DNA of 64,000 nt, from NCBI GenBank assembly GCA_016630955.3, contig CM049987.1:2914001-2978000 (forward strand). The letters run 5' to 3'. Each line of letters opens with the position of its first letter. Position 1 is the stretch's first letter. The position numbers were made by a program, and so were the translations under genes. This DNA comes from Didymella arachidicola. Taxonomy: Eukaryota > Ascomycota > Dothideomycetes > Pleosporales > Didymellaceae. Under the pieces are notes generated by a model. That model saw only the letters and a program-made list of their open reading frames with translations. It ran no database searches and was not told the origin of the DNA. Shown here piece by piece: positions 33,192-43,237 of the stretch.

Positions 33192-36100
33192 CTAGCGGGG
33201 GCAGATCTTGGTGAAGTACTGTGTAAGTTTGACAAAGGCGTCAAAGGCCTCTGGCTCCTTCACTAGTGCTGCAGTGTACGCTAGGCCATCAGCCTGGCTG
33301 GATGGTAGTATTAGTGGTCGCAGCGGCCATCTGCTAAAGCTCCCGCGGGTCTTGCGGCAGAGCACGAGGTGCTCTGGCGTCTTGTCGCGCCCGCATGAGC
33401 AGCTAAGGTTTGCATCCTTGTGATTGTACATTCGGTGATACCAGGCAAAGTCCCCATGCCTAGATTGGATGGAGAGGAGCCTGGCTAACGTGGCCCTTGG
33501 TAGGTCTAGTTCCCTTGGACTGCTGCGTGGTGCATAGTCCAAGTCCCAGCTCTTGTACCATTTCGAGAGCTTAGTCTTCTTGTCAGACCACCAGGTCTGT
33601 TGTGTGTGTCGCAGTGTCTTGCGGGCTATCGTCTTGATGCCTGAGAGTGTAGGCAGAGCGGCTTTTCCAGTCGGGGGTGAGGGGTGCTGGGCTTCTAGGT
33701 TGGCTAATCTGTCTGCTGCCTCGTTCCCCTCAATGTCTAGGTGTCCAGGGGCCCATTTGATAGAGACGTCGTGTGTCTCCATGGCGCCATGGCACTCCAG
33801 GAAAGCCCATTGAGAGGTAGGAGGTGCGTCGCCCCTGAGGCACCAGACCACTGAGGTGCTGTCTATGCACAGCCAGATTCGGCGGGTGCGGAGCTCTGGT
33901 TGCCTTACGGTATGCTGGAGGCCTCTCCATGCTCCTACTACTTCCGCGTCGAAGACGTGCGAGGTAGGGTTGAGTGACCCGCGTCCAGTGTGCAGTTGTT
34001 TTCCGTTCTGATACACTGCAAAGCCGTAGGTAACCCGCTTTTCTCCTTCCTTTGTGTACTGTTCAGAGCCATCTGAGAAGATAGTGACTTCTAGTGGTGA
34101 GAGCTGGGCCCACCATTCTTTAAAAGCCTTAGCTGCAGTCTTCTTGTCTAGGCTAAGCGTCGGGTCTGTTCGGCAGCCAGTCGAGTAGTGAGGGGCTGAG
34201 AGTGTAGTCCTGGGGGTCTCTGGTAGAAGAGATGCCATCTGTTGGACTTTCGTCTTGACTCGCTGGGGTTGTCCGGTTTTTACGCCCCTGTTTACGATAG
34301 GTACTGCTGTGCGCCTAGTGAGAGGGTGGTCTGCATCTGTAGTGCGCAGGTGGGTTGCAAATCTGAGTCTGGCTTCCTCGAGTGCCACTGCTGCCGGTAG
34401 CAGTCCGGCGTCTCGGAAGAGTGCAGCTATAGGGGTTGTTCTCCACGCTGGTAGGATGCCTCTTGCCGCTATGGCTAGTGTTTTGTCTATGGCAGCTATG
34501 TGCCACCCAATGTAAGCGCTGACCTCTTGTGGCCTGCCTGGTTTAAGTGTGTGTGGCTTTTTGGTGCGGCCTCTGTACCAGCATTCAGTTCCATACAGGA
34601 GTGATGGGTACACACAGGCAACAGTGGCCTTGCGGAGGGAGCTGGCTGGGGGTCCATAGGTAGTCCTAGCTAGGCTGCGAATGTGATAGGCTACCTTGGC
34701 AGCTTTTGCCGTGCGCGTAGCTACATGCCGTCGGAAGGTGAGTCTGCGGTCAAACCACACGCCTAACCAGCGCAGGGCTGGCTGACTGTGCTCTCCACCC
34801 GGGAGGATTGGATAGATCGTGAGCTGTTCATCTACGACGCAGGGAGGCGCATAGCTGCTCCGCTGTCTGGTCAGGTGGATCATTTCCTGCTTTTCTGGAG
34901 CAAAGGTAACCTTATTAGCCTCACCCCATGCTCTGATCTCCCTTAGGTCTTCTGCGAGGAGCTCGACGTTGTCGTCCATAGAGTGTGAGGCCTGGTATAG
35001 ACATATGTCGTCTGCGTACCCAAACCTCCGTTCAGTGTCCATGGATAGTAGCTCTGCCAGGTACAGTGTGTACAGGACGGGTGAGAGAGGCGACCCCTGG
35101 GGTGTGCCGCAGGCAACTGCGTAGCTAGGAGTGGTGACCTGGCCAAGGCGGACTTGCACCCTCCGGTCAGTTAGGAATGAGTCTACAAAGAGGATCGTCC
35201 TTTGTGGCCAGCCCTGTTGGGCCATCCGATGCAACAGGCGGTTCTTCAGGAGAGCGTCAAACGCGCCTTGCACATCTAGGGTGACCATAGTGACGTGCTT
35301 TCCAAGCACCCATGCTGCTTCAGTGTCGTGGGTGAACGCTGCAGTGAGGTCTGCTGCAGAGCGTTTTGGAAGCGCGCCGCCATGCTGGGGGCTGAGGATC
35401 TTGTGTGTCATGGCAGTCCATGCAATACGTCTAGCCACAGTTCGTTCGAGTCCCTTTCCAATACAAGACAGAAGCGCTATCGGTCTCCAGGAGCGGGGCG
35501 ATGTCCGGTCTGTTTTCCCCACTTTCGGTATCATGGCTACCTCTGCAAGCTTCCATTGCGCCGGGAAGTGGTTGAGTTCAAGACACCGCTGGAAGATCCT
35601 TCGTACGAGTTCCCCCACCTGAGTCCAGCAGGCGCGGAGTAGTCGCACTGTAGAGCGGTCAGTACCTGGTGATGTGCTTGACACCCCTATCGTGTTTCGC
35701 TCACACTCCTCAAGTGAGATGTGTGTGCTCCACGGGAGGGTGGCTGCAGCCTCCTGGTCTGGACGCTGTCCGAGGTCATCTTCTGCTGTGTAGCGGTTGA
35801 GAACTTCCTGTCTAAGTGCCTCTGCTTTCTCTAGGGGGTCTGATATCGTTCTGTTGTTCACTTCGAGGGGAGTGTCCTGGTTCTCTGGCGTGAGCTTGTG
35901 CCAGGCAATGATCTTGAACAGGTCCTTGTCGTCTCTAGCGTTATCGATGACGTGCCTCCAGTACTGCCTCTTGGCCTGTCGGACGGTAGTCTTGAAGGCC
36001 TGTCTCTCCTCTGGTAGACTGCCAGAGCAGAGCTGTCTAGCACGTTTGTAGGCCTGGTAGGCGGTCTTGCACTCCTCGGTCCACCATGGTGCAGCGCGGC

Positions 36101-37025
36101 CTTCCTTGCGGTTGAGCTTGCCTGCTGCCTGTACAGAGTGCTGTATAGCCTCTGTGAGCAGCGTGACGCATTCTTCTAGCTGTGCTGCATCCTGTGTTGC
36201 AAGCGGGTCTGCGATGTTTTGGGCACCCATTTCTACCAGCCCAGCGAACTTAGCTAGGCTCGCCTCTGGAACTCTGTAGTGGTACTGTTCTAGTTGCGGA
36301 GTGCCTGGTGTGGAGATGGGGACAGAGGTCACTATCGTCTCATGATCTGAGCCGCTGTGCATGCTAGCATCGACAGCAGACTGGGCAAACGGGATGTTAG
36401 AGAAGGTGAGGTCAAGAACGTGACCAGCGCAGTGTGTTGGCTGCCCTGGCACACCAATGTAGTCCATAGACGCGTTGGCAGCCCATCTAGCTAGCTCCAC
36501 TCCTCCGTTGGCTGCAGTGATGGTAGGCTCAAAGGATTCGTGTCTGGCGTTAAAGTCGCCCCCGACAAGGCAGAGCTGAGGGGGTGTCAGATGTGTGACG
36601 TATTGAATGACGTCTGGGGTGTGTGGCTGTCTGTAGCAGTTGAGTATGGCGACTCCATTTACTACCGCCCATAGCATGTCTGGGTGGTTGAGACTCTCTC
36701 TAGCCTGGTACCGTAGGTGGCGGCCTCTGCGGATGTATGTCATCACTCTAGGGCGGACTGAGCCTGGTGTGTTGGGGCTGTCCCAGGTGCTGATAGGTGC
36801 TAGGTGCTTGAAACCAGGGTGAGTGGATGTTCTCGAGTTGGCACATGCGAAGGGCTCTTGAACACACACAACATCTATGCCCTTCTGGAAGGCCAGCTCT
36901 AGTGTTGTGATGTGCCAGGGCGAGCATCTGCCGACGTTGGCCCAGCATACACGGAGTTGTCTGCTTGGTAGACTGTGCTGTTGACGCCTGTTGTGGGCTG
37001 GTATGTTGTAGGGGTGTTCTAGCAT
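33192..37025 (-). CDS. LINE ORF2: AP endonuclease, reverse transcriptase, RNase H
   Basis: 1277 aa, complete. Residues about 20-235 are an APE-type endonuclease (VVCVQEPFA, GDFNARH, GSDHETIV) that nicks the target. A reverse transcriptase follows at about 465-770, with VAMIPKVGK, FDALLKNRL, GTPQGSPLSPVLYTLYL and the catalytic YADD near residue 670. An RNase H domain lies near 980-1115, with FSDGSEQ, the DAEVVGAW helix, CIDSTSVVW and APGHLDIEGNEAAD. A Cys/His group CSCGRDKTPEHLVLC follows near residue 1205. The EN-RT-RNH order is that of the Tad/I-type LINEs of fungi. Its ATG overlaps the stop of ORF1 (ATGCTAG), so it is probably translated by termination-reinitiation. Confidence 0.93.
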   Translation of the reverse strand: MLEHPYNIPAHNRRQQHSLPSRQLRVCWANVGRCSPWHITTLELAFQKGIDVVCVQEPFACANSRTSTHPGFKHLAPISTWDSPNTPGSVRPRVMTYIRRGRHLRYQARESLNHPDMLWAVVNGVAILNCYRQPHTPDVIQYVTHLTPPQLCLVGGDFNARHESFEPTITAANGGVELARWAANASMDYIGVPGQPTHCAGHVLDLTFSNIPFAQSAVDASMHSGSDHETIVTSVPISTPGTPQLEQYHYRVPEASLAKFAGLVEMGAQNIADPLATQDAAQLEECVTLLTEAIQHSVQAAGKLNRKEGRAAPWWTEECKTAYQAYKRARQLCSGSLPEERQAFKTTVRQAKRQYWRHVIDNARDDKDLFKIIAWHKLTPENQDTPLEVNNRTISDPLEKAEALRQEVLNRYTAEDDLGQRPDQEAAATLPWSTHISLEECERNTIGVSSTSPGTDRSTVRLLRACWTQVGELVRRIFQRCLELNHFPAQWKLAEVAMIPKVGKTDRTSPRSWRPIALLSCIGKGLERTVARRIAWTAMTHKILSPQHGGALPKRSAADLTAAFTHDTEAAWVLGKHVTMVTLDVQGAFDALLKNRLLHRMAQQGWPQRTILFVDSFLTDRRVQVRLGQVTTPSYAVACGTPQGSPLSPVLYTLYLAELLSMDTERRFGYADDICLYQASHSMDDNVELLAEDLREIRAWGEANKVTFAPEKQEMIHLTRQRSSYAPPCVVDEQLTIYPILPGGEHSQPALRWLGVWFDRRLTFRRHVATRTAKAAKVAYHIRSLARTTYGPPASSLRKATVACVYPSLLYGTECWYRGRTKKPHTLKPGRPQEVSAYIGWHIAAIDKTLAIAARGILPAWRTTPIAALFRDAGLLPAAVALEEARLRFATHLRTTDADHPLTRRTAVPIVNRGVKTGQPQRVKTKVQQMASLLPETPRTTLSAPHYSTGCRTDPTLSLDKKTAAKAFKEWWAQLSPLEVTIFSDGSEQYTKEGEKRVTYGFAVYQNGKQLHTGRGSLNPTSHVFDAEVVGAWRGLQHTVRQPELRTRRIWLCIDSTSVVWCLRGDAPPTSQWAFLECHGAMETHDVSIKWAPGHLDIEGNEAADRLANLEAQHPSPPTGKAALPTLSGIKTIARKTLRHTQQTWWSDKKTKLSKWYKSWDLDYAPRSSPRELDLPRATLARLLSIQSRHGDFAWYHRMYNHKDANLSCSCGRDKTPEHLVLCRKTRGSFSRWPLRPLILPSSQADGLAYTAALVKEPEAFDAFVKLTQYFTKICPR

Positions 37026-38680
37026 GACGATGGCGGGTCATCGCTCATGCTGGTGTCTTCCCTCTCCGAGGTGGACGGGTCAGTGTGGATAGTCGATTGT
37101 GGGCGGATGCTGCCGGCAGACAGCTGTCCTACATTGAGGCTTCTCTGGCCTGTGGCGGCCCGCCTTGGTCTCTTTGCTCTGCCAGTGGAAGAGGAGGATG
37201 GATAGGAGTTAGTCGTTGTAGGAAGTGATGCGGAAGCCCTGCTATCTCCTTCTTGCCTCTGGGTGGGAGGCTGGGGAGGCGCTGTCTCCGATGCCTCTAG
37301 AGGAGTAGTCTCAGGCTGAAGCGTTGCCTGTCTGAGGGTCTCTTCGACTGTCCTGTAGAGGTGCTGCTGTGCTATCTTGCCTGCGCGTCGGATAGCCTTC
37401 AGCTCGGCTCTTGTAGGCTTGATGCTGTGTCCGTTGACCCGGCGAGGGGCTGCAGGGCAGTTGGCGTGGCTAGCTGGGTGTGGTCCGTGGCAGTTGGCGC
37501 ACACGGCTTTGTGGGTGCAGTTGTCCCCGTACGGTCCTTGGTGTCTGTCTGTGCGGTCTCCACAGTGCACGCAGCGCGCTACCTGGGTGCATCGGGCAGC
37601 GTTACAGTAGCCCTGGCAGCCTGGGTTGTGGCGCTGGATGGTAGGGTGCTTGTTGATCACCTTGGAGTACTCGCTGATACCAAAAAGGCGGAACGAGCGG
37701 ACTGGCTCCTTGTAAGAGATGATCCAGGTGGTAAGGCCACGGTGGTTGGCTCCATGTCGTGAGGCCCTGCAGCTGACCGGCTGCCTGCCTGTTTGCGAGC
37801 ATACCTCTTCCTCCACTAGCTGGATAGTCGTGGGTAGTTCTGTGCCGTCGAGGGTTCGAAGGGAACTGGGTACTCCCTGTACTGCGTAGTTGATCCAGCG
37901 TTCTGGGACCCTTACCGCGTCTCCGTCTAGTGCTCTCGCTAGAAGTTCCTGGTTTTCTTGGGTTAGAAGCTGGTCCCGGATAGACTTATTAGCTGGGGTG
38001 ATCGCCCAGCCTGTTTTGATTGGTGATGCGGCAGGTATGTCCCTCAGGGTGATTCCTCCTATGCTCTTGCAAACTGCCTGTCTTACCGCAAATGGTGAGG
38101 GTTGTTGCAGTCGCATTGTTGGGTTAGAGATGGCTATGAAGATTCGATCGTCTTCTTTGGGCTTAGCCGACGGACCAGGCCGGGGTTTAGCAGGGATCAG
38201 GGGTCGGTTGGCACCCCTATCTGAGATTTGGGGGTCTCTGGCTACGTCCGCCCAAGAGCGGCGTCCTGACTCTTGGCTCCCGGGGTTGCTGTGATTAGTG
38301 TCACTGCTCCAGCGAGAGCTAGGGGGAGAGTTGCTTGGGGAGAGGGAGGTCAGCGCGTGAACGACCCTCTGCTGCAGCTCCTGTGCGATCCTGGCTTCTT
38401 GCGGGTTAGTGTAGCCCTGTGCGTGTTGATCTACGGCTGCTGCGAAGGCAGTAGTGATGGTGTTCCATAGCTGGGTAATTTGCTGAGTCTCAGCGATGTG
38501 GCGTTGGACGGCATCAGAGACTCGAGGTTTGGGAGCGCCCCCACCGGGGTTCTGGCTGCTCAGAAGGGGCGCATGGTGCTGCATGTCCTCCTGGGGCCGT
38601 CTTGGAGCGCGTGTATACAACTGCTGGGGGATCTCGTAGTCTGGGGACCCTGTGTGCTGGGAAGAGGGAGACTCTGCCAT
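37019..38680 (-). CDS. LINE ORF1: nucleic-acid-binding gag-like protein
   Basis: 553 aa from an ATG at 38680. The first 190 residues are Gln/Ser/Pro-rich and low in order. A central folded part (about 170-330: FIAISNPTMRLQQPSPFAVRQ) resembles the RRM-like region of LINE ORF1 proteins. It is followed by a Cys/His array (about 340-420) that includes CVHCGDRTDRHQGPYGDNC and CANCHGPHPASHANC, i.e. zinc knuckles that bind RNA. The basic tail is disordered. The stop codon overlaps the ORF2 start by 7 nt. Intact, no RIP-type stops. Confidence 0.88.
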   Translation of the reverse strand: MAESPSSQHTGSPDYEIPQQLYTRAPRRPQEDMQHHAPLLSSQNPGGGAPKPRVSDAVQRHIAETQQITQLWNTITTAFAAAVDQHAQGYTNPQEARIAQELQQRVVHALTSLSPSNSPPSSRWSSDTNHSNPGSQESGRRSWADVARDPQISDRGANRPLIPAKPRPGPSAKPKEDDRIFIAISNPTMRLQQPSPFAVRQAVCKSIGGITLRDIPAASPIKTGWAITPANKSIRDQLLTQENQELLARALDGDAVRVPERWINYAVQGVPSSLRTLDGTELPTTIQLVEEEVCSQTGRQPVSCRASRHGANHRGLTTWIISYKEPVRSFRLFGISEYSKVINKHPTIQRHNPGCQGYCNAARCTQVARCVHCGDRTDRHQGPYGDNCTHKAVCANCHGPHPASHANCPAAPRRVNGHSIKPTRAELKAIRRAGKIAQQHLYRTVEETLRQATLQPETTPLEASETAPPQPPTQRQEGDSRASASLPTTTNSYPSSSSTGRAKRPRRAATGQRSLNVGQLSAGSIRPQSTIHTDPSTSEREDTSMSDDPPSSC

Positions 38681-38824
38681 CCTATTAAGCTCCTTGCGCG
38701 TCGCGCAGGGGGCCTAGGCGGACGTTAGAGGTACTCCCAGAGTGGCCGCAGTGAGCCGGATCGTTTGCTGTGATTTTTGGGGCTTCTGTGAAGGAAACCC
38801 AGAAATCAAAAGATTGGTGTTCGG

Positions 38825-39959
38825 TGGCATCCATCGGCCAGATCCCAGTAGCTTCGAAGCCCTTTAATATGAGGCTCTCTGTGAAGGACGATATCCAGGC
38901 ATTCCAGAAGAGTGGGAAGAAGTCTCCTTTCTTAATTGGAATAAGACCTTGAGCCTTATGGAGATGGTTGGTGAGCTCATTGGAGTAGGCTTGAGAGAGT
39001 GGCTTAAACAGCACTACGTCAAGCGGCTGGAGCGTATGAGTCGAATGGGGGGGAAGGATTATAAGGATGATCCTGTGGCGATCACAGTAGTCGATAAACT
39101 CCATCGTGACATGAGATCCATGGCCATCAAGGATGAGCAGTCGCCATCTCCCTGATCGCTGCTTTGTATAGCGATCAAACACCTGCTCTAGCCAAGCTAG
39201 GCCTATGTCGTCGTTTGACCAGCCTGTTGGAGATGATGAGACAAAGACCTCATGCTCTCCTGTCTTAATATCCTCTACCCAACTTGATCGTATAGCTCCT
39301 TTTTTAGCTGCGTAGATAAGGCTTGGAGGCAGCGAGCTCCCATCGGCGCAGCAGCAGGCCAGGAGTGTCAGGAACTCGCGTGATCCATCCTGGAGAGATG
39401 CTTGAACCTCCTCCTTCTTCTCCCATTGACGCCTGCTAAATACCCTCTTGCTTCTGCCTATCAAGCCAATTAAGAAGCCCTTCTCATCCATATTGTATAT
39501 ATCTCGAGCCTCAAGGCGATATTCAGTAATCTTTTGATGCAGTAGCTTAAAGTAGAGACGATATTTTGACTCAGAATCAGCCAGGTGGCGAACACGATCC
39601 ATAGCGGTGGTCCACTTTGAGATTATATGGATCTGGTGTCTGGTAATGAAGCGAGAAACCCATCGATCGCTCAGCTGCCGATGGGCTACTTCAGATGAGA
39701 AATTCCTGATCATCTCTCTCGTAGGAGGAAGGCCTCTCTCTGTAAGCTTTGTGATATATTGTATAAGCTCTAGCTCTTGTTGTTGGTTAAGAGCTTGTTG
39801 ATTTAAGTATCTATCCTCCCGAGACGCTGTCACGCCTCTCCACCTTCGCCCCAGCGTTGAGCGGTTAACCTGGTATTTCTCAGCAACTTCCCTCAACGTA
39901 AAGTGTTCTCCTGGACCACGCAATTTCAAATCTTTAATTGCATCGTCGATAGGTGCCAT
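38825..39959 (-). pseudogene. 5' part of the class II transposase of element D
   Basis: From ATG 39959 this encodes the two helix-turn-helix regions (VAEKYQVNRSTLGRRWRG; WVSRFITRHQ) and the whole DDE_1 core: YNMDEKGF, LLILDGHGSH and LQPLDVVLF, D-D-35-D. The frame runs undamaged to WPMDA at 38827, where the LINE entered; beyond that it reads into LINE leader sequence. It would have been about 620 aa before the insertion. Confidence 0.85.
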
Positions 39960-40060
39960 AGCTGTAGCGTTATAGTCTGTTGAAGTTGTGGTGTTGAGAC
40001 GCGGCTTGGTGTTCGGCGGGGCACGAGGTGTCTCCGGGCATGAGCTGTCCGTGCACGTTA

Positions 40061-40924
40061 CACCACACCCTTTGCTCCCTTTAGGAGGTGCTCAGACGCG
40101 CTGGTAGTAGACCTTGGTAAGCTACCAAAGTGACTCTTGTACTTGTTTCGAATTAGAGTTAATTGCAACTCAAATTTATTTACGTTCTTTAGGGTTTAGG
40201 ACTGCCAGGGCTTGTTGTTAGTGGGGAGTGGTGGTGATAGAGTCCGCAGCTTCACATTAAGGGTTAATATGACCCGTTGTGGGTCAAAAGGGACCAATCC
40301 AGCCCCTCGGAACCCTCCCTAGATGTTGCTAGGGGTAATAGTCATATCTTATGCAGCTTTAAGGCATACTAGGAACGCCTGCTTGTCTATGTGGTTGATC
40401 CGGTTGCGTGAGAGCCTGTTGACCTGATGCCCGTACTCCTGCTTTAAAGGGGCAAAACAACCTACGTTAAGCGGCTGCAAGAGGTGTGATAAGTGCGCAG
40501 GCATTGTAAGAGTTACAATATTGTTCTCTTTGCAGTATTAGGTGAATGCTGCTGCCTGGTGGCTCTCATGGCCGTCTACAAGTAGCAAACGGTGGGTCCT
40601 ATAGGTACGCTCCTTAGTATGCCTGTTAAAGTGCTTTAACCAGTTAAGACTAAGCTTGTTGTTAGTCCAGCCGTTCTTAGAGACCCTAATCACCCAGTCC
40701 TAGGGCAGATCTTTGTTCTTAGTCTATTTAATCTAGTGGTCTTTGCCTTTAAGGATGATGAAGGGTGGGATGGCCCACCCTGTAGCATTCACGCCTAAAA
40801 TTAACGCAGCCTACTCTTTACTGCCTGGCTGGATCTGCTTTGCTCGTCCTGGGTTCTCTACGTCTGCAACTACTGCTCCAGGTGTAATCTGACCTATTGC
40901 AAAGCTAGTCTTGTCAAAGTTGTA
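40061..40924 (-). pseudogene. middle piece of class I transposase C
   Basis: Decayed catalytic-core and linker region, closest in wording to the transposase of element F (for example the AHLSHLLQPLNVGCF and NRINHIDKQAF stretches). It has several in-frame stops (TAG in place of Gln or Trp). The third catalytic Asp has become Asn in LQPLN. Cut off at about 40924, so the N-terminal DNA-binding domains are missing. Confidence 0.72.
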
Positions 40925-41088
40925 CGCATTACAGCAAAATTCGGGCCATCATCAAAGCTCGATACTCTTAACACGACGCTGCCGCAGATGTACGATTCAA
41001 GGAGTACAGAAGAAGCAAAATTGCATTGTTACGTTGGCTTGTATAGTCGACACCGAGTGCGTAGATACCCCTCCGAGTGCTATCAGAA

Positions 41089-42728
41089 TTACGTCTCAGT
41101 GTCGACCCAATTACCGTGAAGGCCTGGTCTCAATCTGATCGGGAGATCAATAATTGCTTGTGGCTTCTTGAAGTCCCTTGTGTCGACGATGTGAAGCTCG
41201 CTGGACATAGAAAAGTAATTGTTGACCAGAGCCATCACCCAACCATCTTCCTCCGCAATGTCAGCACCTTTCCGTGGGATGAAGACTGGTTCCTGTACCA
41301 AATGAGTTCGTCCCGGAAAGTATTTTTCGATCTGCAGAGATTGAGTATCCAGGTGCGCGATACAATTGTACGGGGGAAATCCGCCGCCCATCTTGGGTGC
41401 GATTTCGGCGAAATCCGTCCCAAGGGCTGGATCCATTACATTCATGAACACATGTCTGTGTTTCTTTCCAGCCAACATGTCGTTGATCCGTGGAAACTCA
41501 GTGTCTTCTTCGACAAGGACTTCAGGCACAGGCAGGTCCAAGTTGTCGGACCGAGGATCGAACGTGAAGCGGACTAGAGGTGATATGATCTCCTGGGGGT
41601 TGGGTGCGTTGCCATTAGCGTCGGGCCACCAAAAGAATACATTCTTCTCGCTCAATGGAAGCTCCAGCACAATATTTCCAGCGTCGTTCTCGTAGGCATT
41701 CACTGTGTGACCCGGAAATGCGTTCGGGGCGCGAAACCATTTGACATCGGTCCCAGATGCGCCGCGACGAGGGAGGACTCCGAGATAGAAGGGAACATCG
41801 GGATCCCATTGCCAGTGTTCACCCCCTTGCTTCATGCGCTCGACATCACAGATCTGTGGTATCATAGGGAACAATACCTGCTTCCGTTAGTCTGTTCTCT
41901 AGTACGGCCGGTGGACGGAAATTATACCCAGTTCTCTGTGACCGCAAAGTCATGTATCATTGCGACAATAGGAGCTACGAGCCACACAGTTTGCACGATC
42001 TTTTCGTTGTGGTCGATGGTGAAGTAGCACACGTCAGGTGTGCCGTCACCTTTCGCCTCGTAACCGAAACAGACAAGCTCTTTGGTTGCGTTATCGTACT
42101 TGGGATGAGCCGTGAACGTCAAGCTTGGTAGTTGACCGTTAAAGGTCTCCAAACCTATAGTTTCGAGTGTCTTCGGATCGAGCGAGTAGGGAGGAGCGTC
42201 CTCCTTAATTGCAAGAAGACGACCATTGAAATGGAAGACCATAGTGTTAGCAGTAGTTCGTAACTTGAACTCAATAGCGTCTGTGTATTTATTGCGGTAT
42301 TTGCCTGCGAGCGTAAGTTCTCATGCTGCGTCGGTGTGGAGGCGTGCCCTACCCGCAAGAGGTTTTCTAGCTTCACGTTCCCTTATAAACTTTTCGGTTC
42401 TTACATAGCGTTGCTGGAAGTCGCAACGCCCTCCTTTAACGCGAAAAGCACTAATGCTACCATCGCCATTGAACCACTAGGACAAGCCAAGTCAGCTAGA
42501 TGCCACTTTCTTAGAGCAAATCGGGTGACCACATGCCGGATCGTTTTCTACGAAAGAAGGTAGCTGTGGATCAGGCATAACTCGGTAGAATGTGCCATCG
42601 ATCTCGTCCGGTATTTGACCTCGAACCTCAAGGCTGTTGATGTTGCCCTCGAAACGACATGGTTTCATGAATCCAGAAAACTGTGGTTTTGGAGGAAAGG
42701 CGCTTGGCGCCTGGAAACGATCAGCCAT
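41089..42728 (-). CDS. carotenoid oxygenase family protein
   Basis: A non-haem iron enzyme that splits a C=C bond of a carotenoid, apocarotenoid or stilbene with O2; cytosolic by sequence (no signal peptide seen). Four exons: 42728-42537, 42476-42353, 42304-41928 and 41877-41089, joined to 493 aa. I take ATG 42728; an upstream in-frame GTG is not used. The four iron-binding histidines are all present in the family's motifs: His172 (TAHPKY), His223 (IHDFAVTENW), His288 (GHTVNAYEN) and His485 (LHGNWVDT). The first intron has a GC donor (ccg|GCATGT...CTAG); only this junction gives the family's NDPWFNGDG. The gene sits in the transposon island, with truncated element C 165 bp behind its stop, yet shows no RIP-type stop. 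Whether it acts on stilbenes (lignostilbene dioxygenase) or carotenoids cannot be told. Confidence 0.88.
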
Positions 42729-43237
42729 TGAGTAGAAGAAGTGACAGAAACAATGAATACTGTCTTCATGCCATAGCACGATGCTTAAATACCGATTCGT
42801 TTGCCGGCCGTGTGCTCATCCAGAGCCCGGGTCGGGGCCCCGCGGACAGTCCCCGCCCGCACTTCCGGCGCTCCCGGTGCTCCGGGGGAGCCCGGGGCCC
42901 CGGACATAGCAACCCCGCCCTTATATTCTACAGGATAAGCTCGGCTATATAGTTTCTAGCTATATATAATTTCTAGCAACTCTACCTAAAGTAGCTATAT
43001 AGTATTAAATTATAATTAATTTTTACTTAATATATTAATATAGATTTTAAAGAGCTTATTATAACGTACCTTACAGGCGAACACTATATATAGGCAAACG
43101 CCGCACCTTATTTTACTAGTTAAACCTCTATTTTTACTTCTAAATAACTCTTCTAGTACTAGGTATTAAATACTAAATTTTTTTATAGTAGAGCTGCAAG
43201 TATATAAAGAAGCTATTTCTAAAATCTAAAAGGTATA
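42729..43237. other. promoter region, GC-rich block, then AT-rich filler
   Basis: The first 90 bases should hold the carotenoid oxygenase promoter. 42825-42905 is very GC-rich, with GGGGCCCCG at 42834 and 42894 in an imperfect 60-bp direct repeat. From 42905 on the DNA is AT-rich, and it contains a decayed class I transposon end at about 43072-43115 (gtaccttacaggcgaaca, next motif 17 bp on). No gene. Confidence 0.5.

Larger units (their letters stand above)
32794..38824 (-). mobile_element. Tad-like non-LTR retrotransposon (LINE), complete coding capacity
   Basis: 6031 bp on the minus strand, flanked by the 14-bp duplication TGGCATCCATCGGC (32780-32793 and 38825-38838). Its 5' end is at 38824 with a 144-bp leader, then ORF1, then ORF2, then a roughly 400-bp 3' UTR. 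Its 3' end is not poly(A) but four to five copies of a CCAA/AACC tetramer (plus strand ggttggttggttggttgg, 32796-32816). Both ORFs are intact, so the insertion is recent. Confidence 0.92.
31901..40058 (-). mobile_element. Pogo-type transposon D (class II), split by a LINE
   Basis: Ends are identical for about 50 bp (ACGTGCACGGACAGCTCATG...), with TA on both sides (31899-31900, 40059-40060). The repeat holds CTCATGCCCG and CTCGTGCCCCG 17 bp apart. Without the 6031-bp LINE and one copy of its 14-bp duplication, the element would be about 2.1 kb, like G and I. It sits inside transposon C. Confidence 0.88.
31475..40924 (-). mobile_element. Pogo-type transposon C (class I), truncated and interrupted by D
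   Basis: The left end lies at 31475 after TA; its repeat holds GTGGAACGC twice, 17 bp apart, then the TTTTGCCAAGAC box. Transposase pieces occur at 31604-31888 and 40061-40924 on the minus strand; everything between (31901-40058) is element D with a LINE inside. The N-terminal third of the transposase and the right inverted repeat are missing: homology stops near 40924, 165 bp before the stop codon of the carotenoid oxygenase gene. Confidence 0.75.

Noticed and set aside
33208..36822. Several plus-strand frames of 60-160 codons
   Set aside because: Shadows of LINE ORF2 on the opposite strand.
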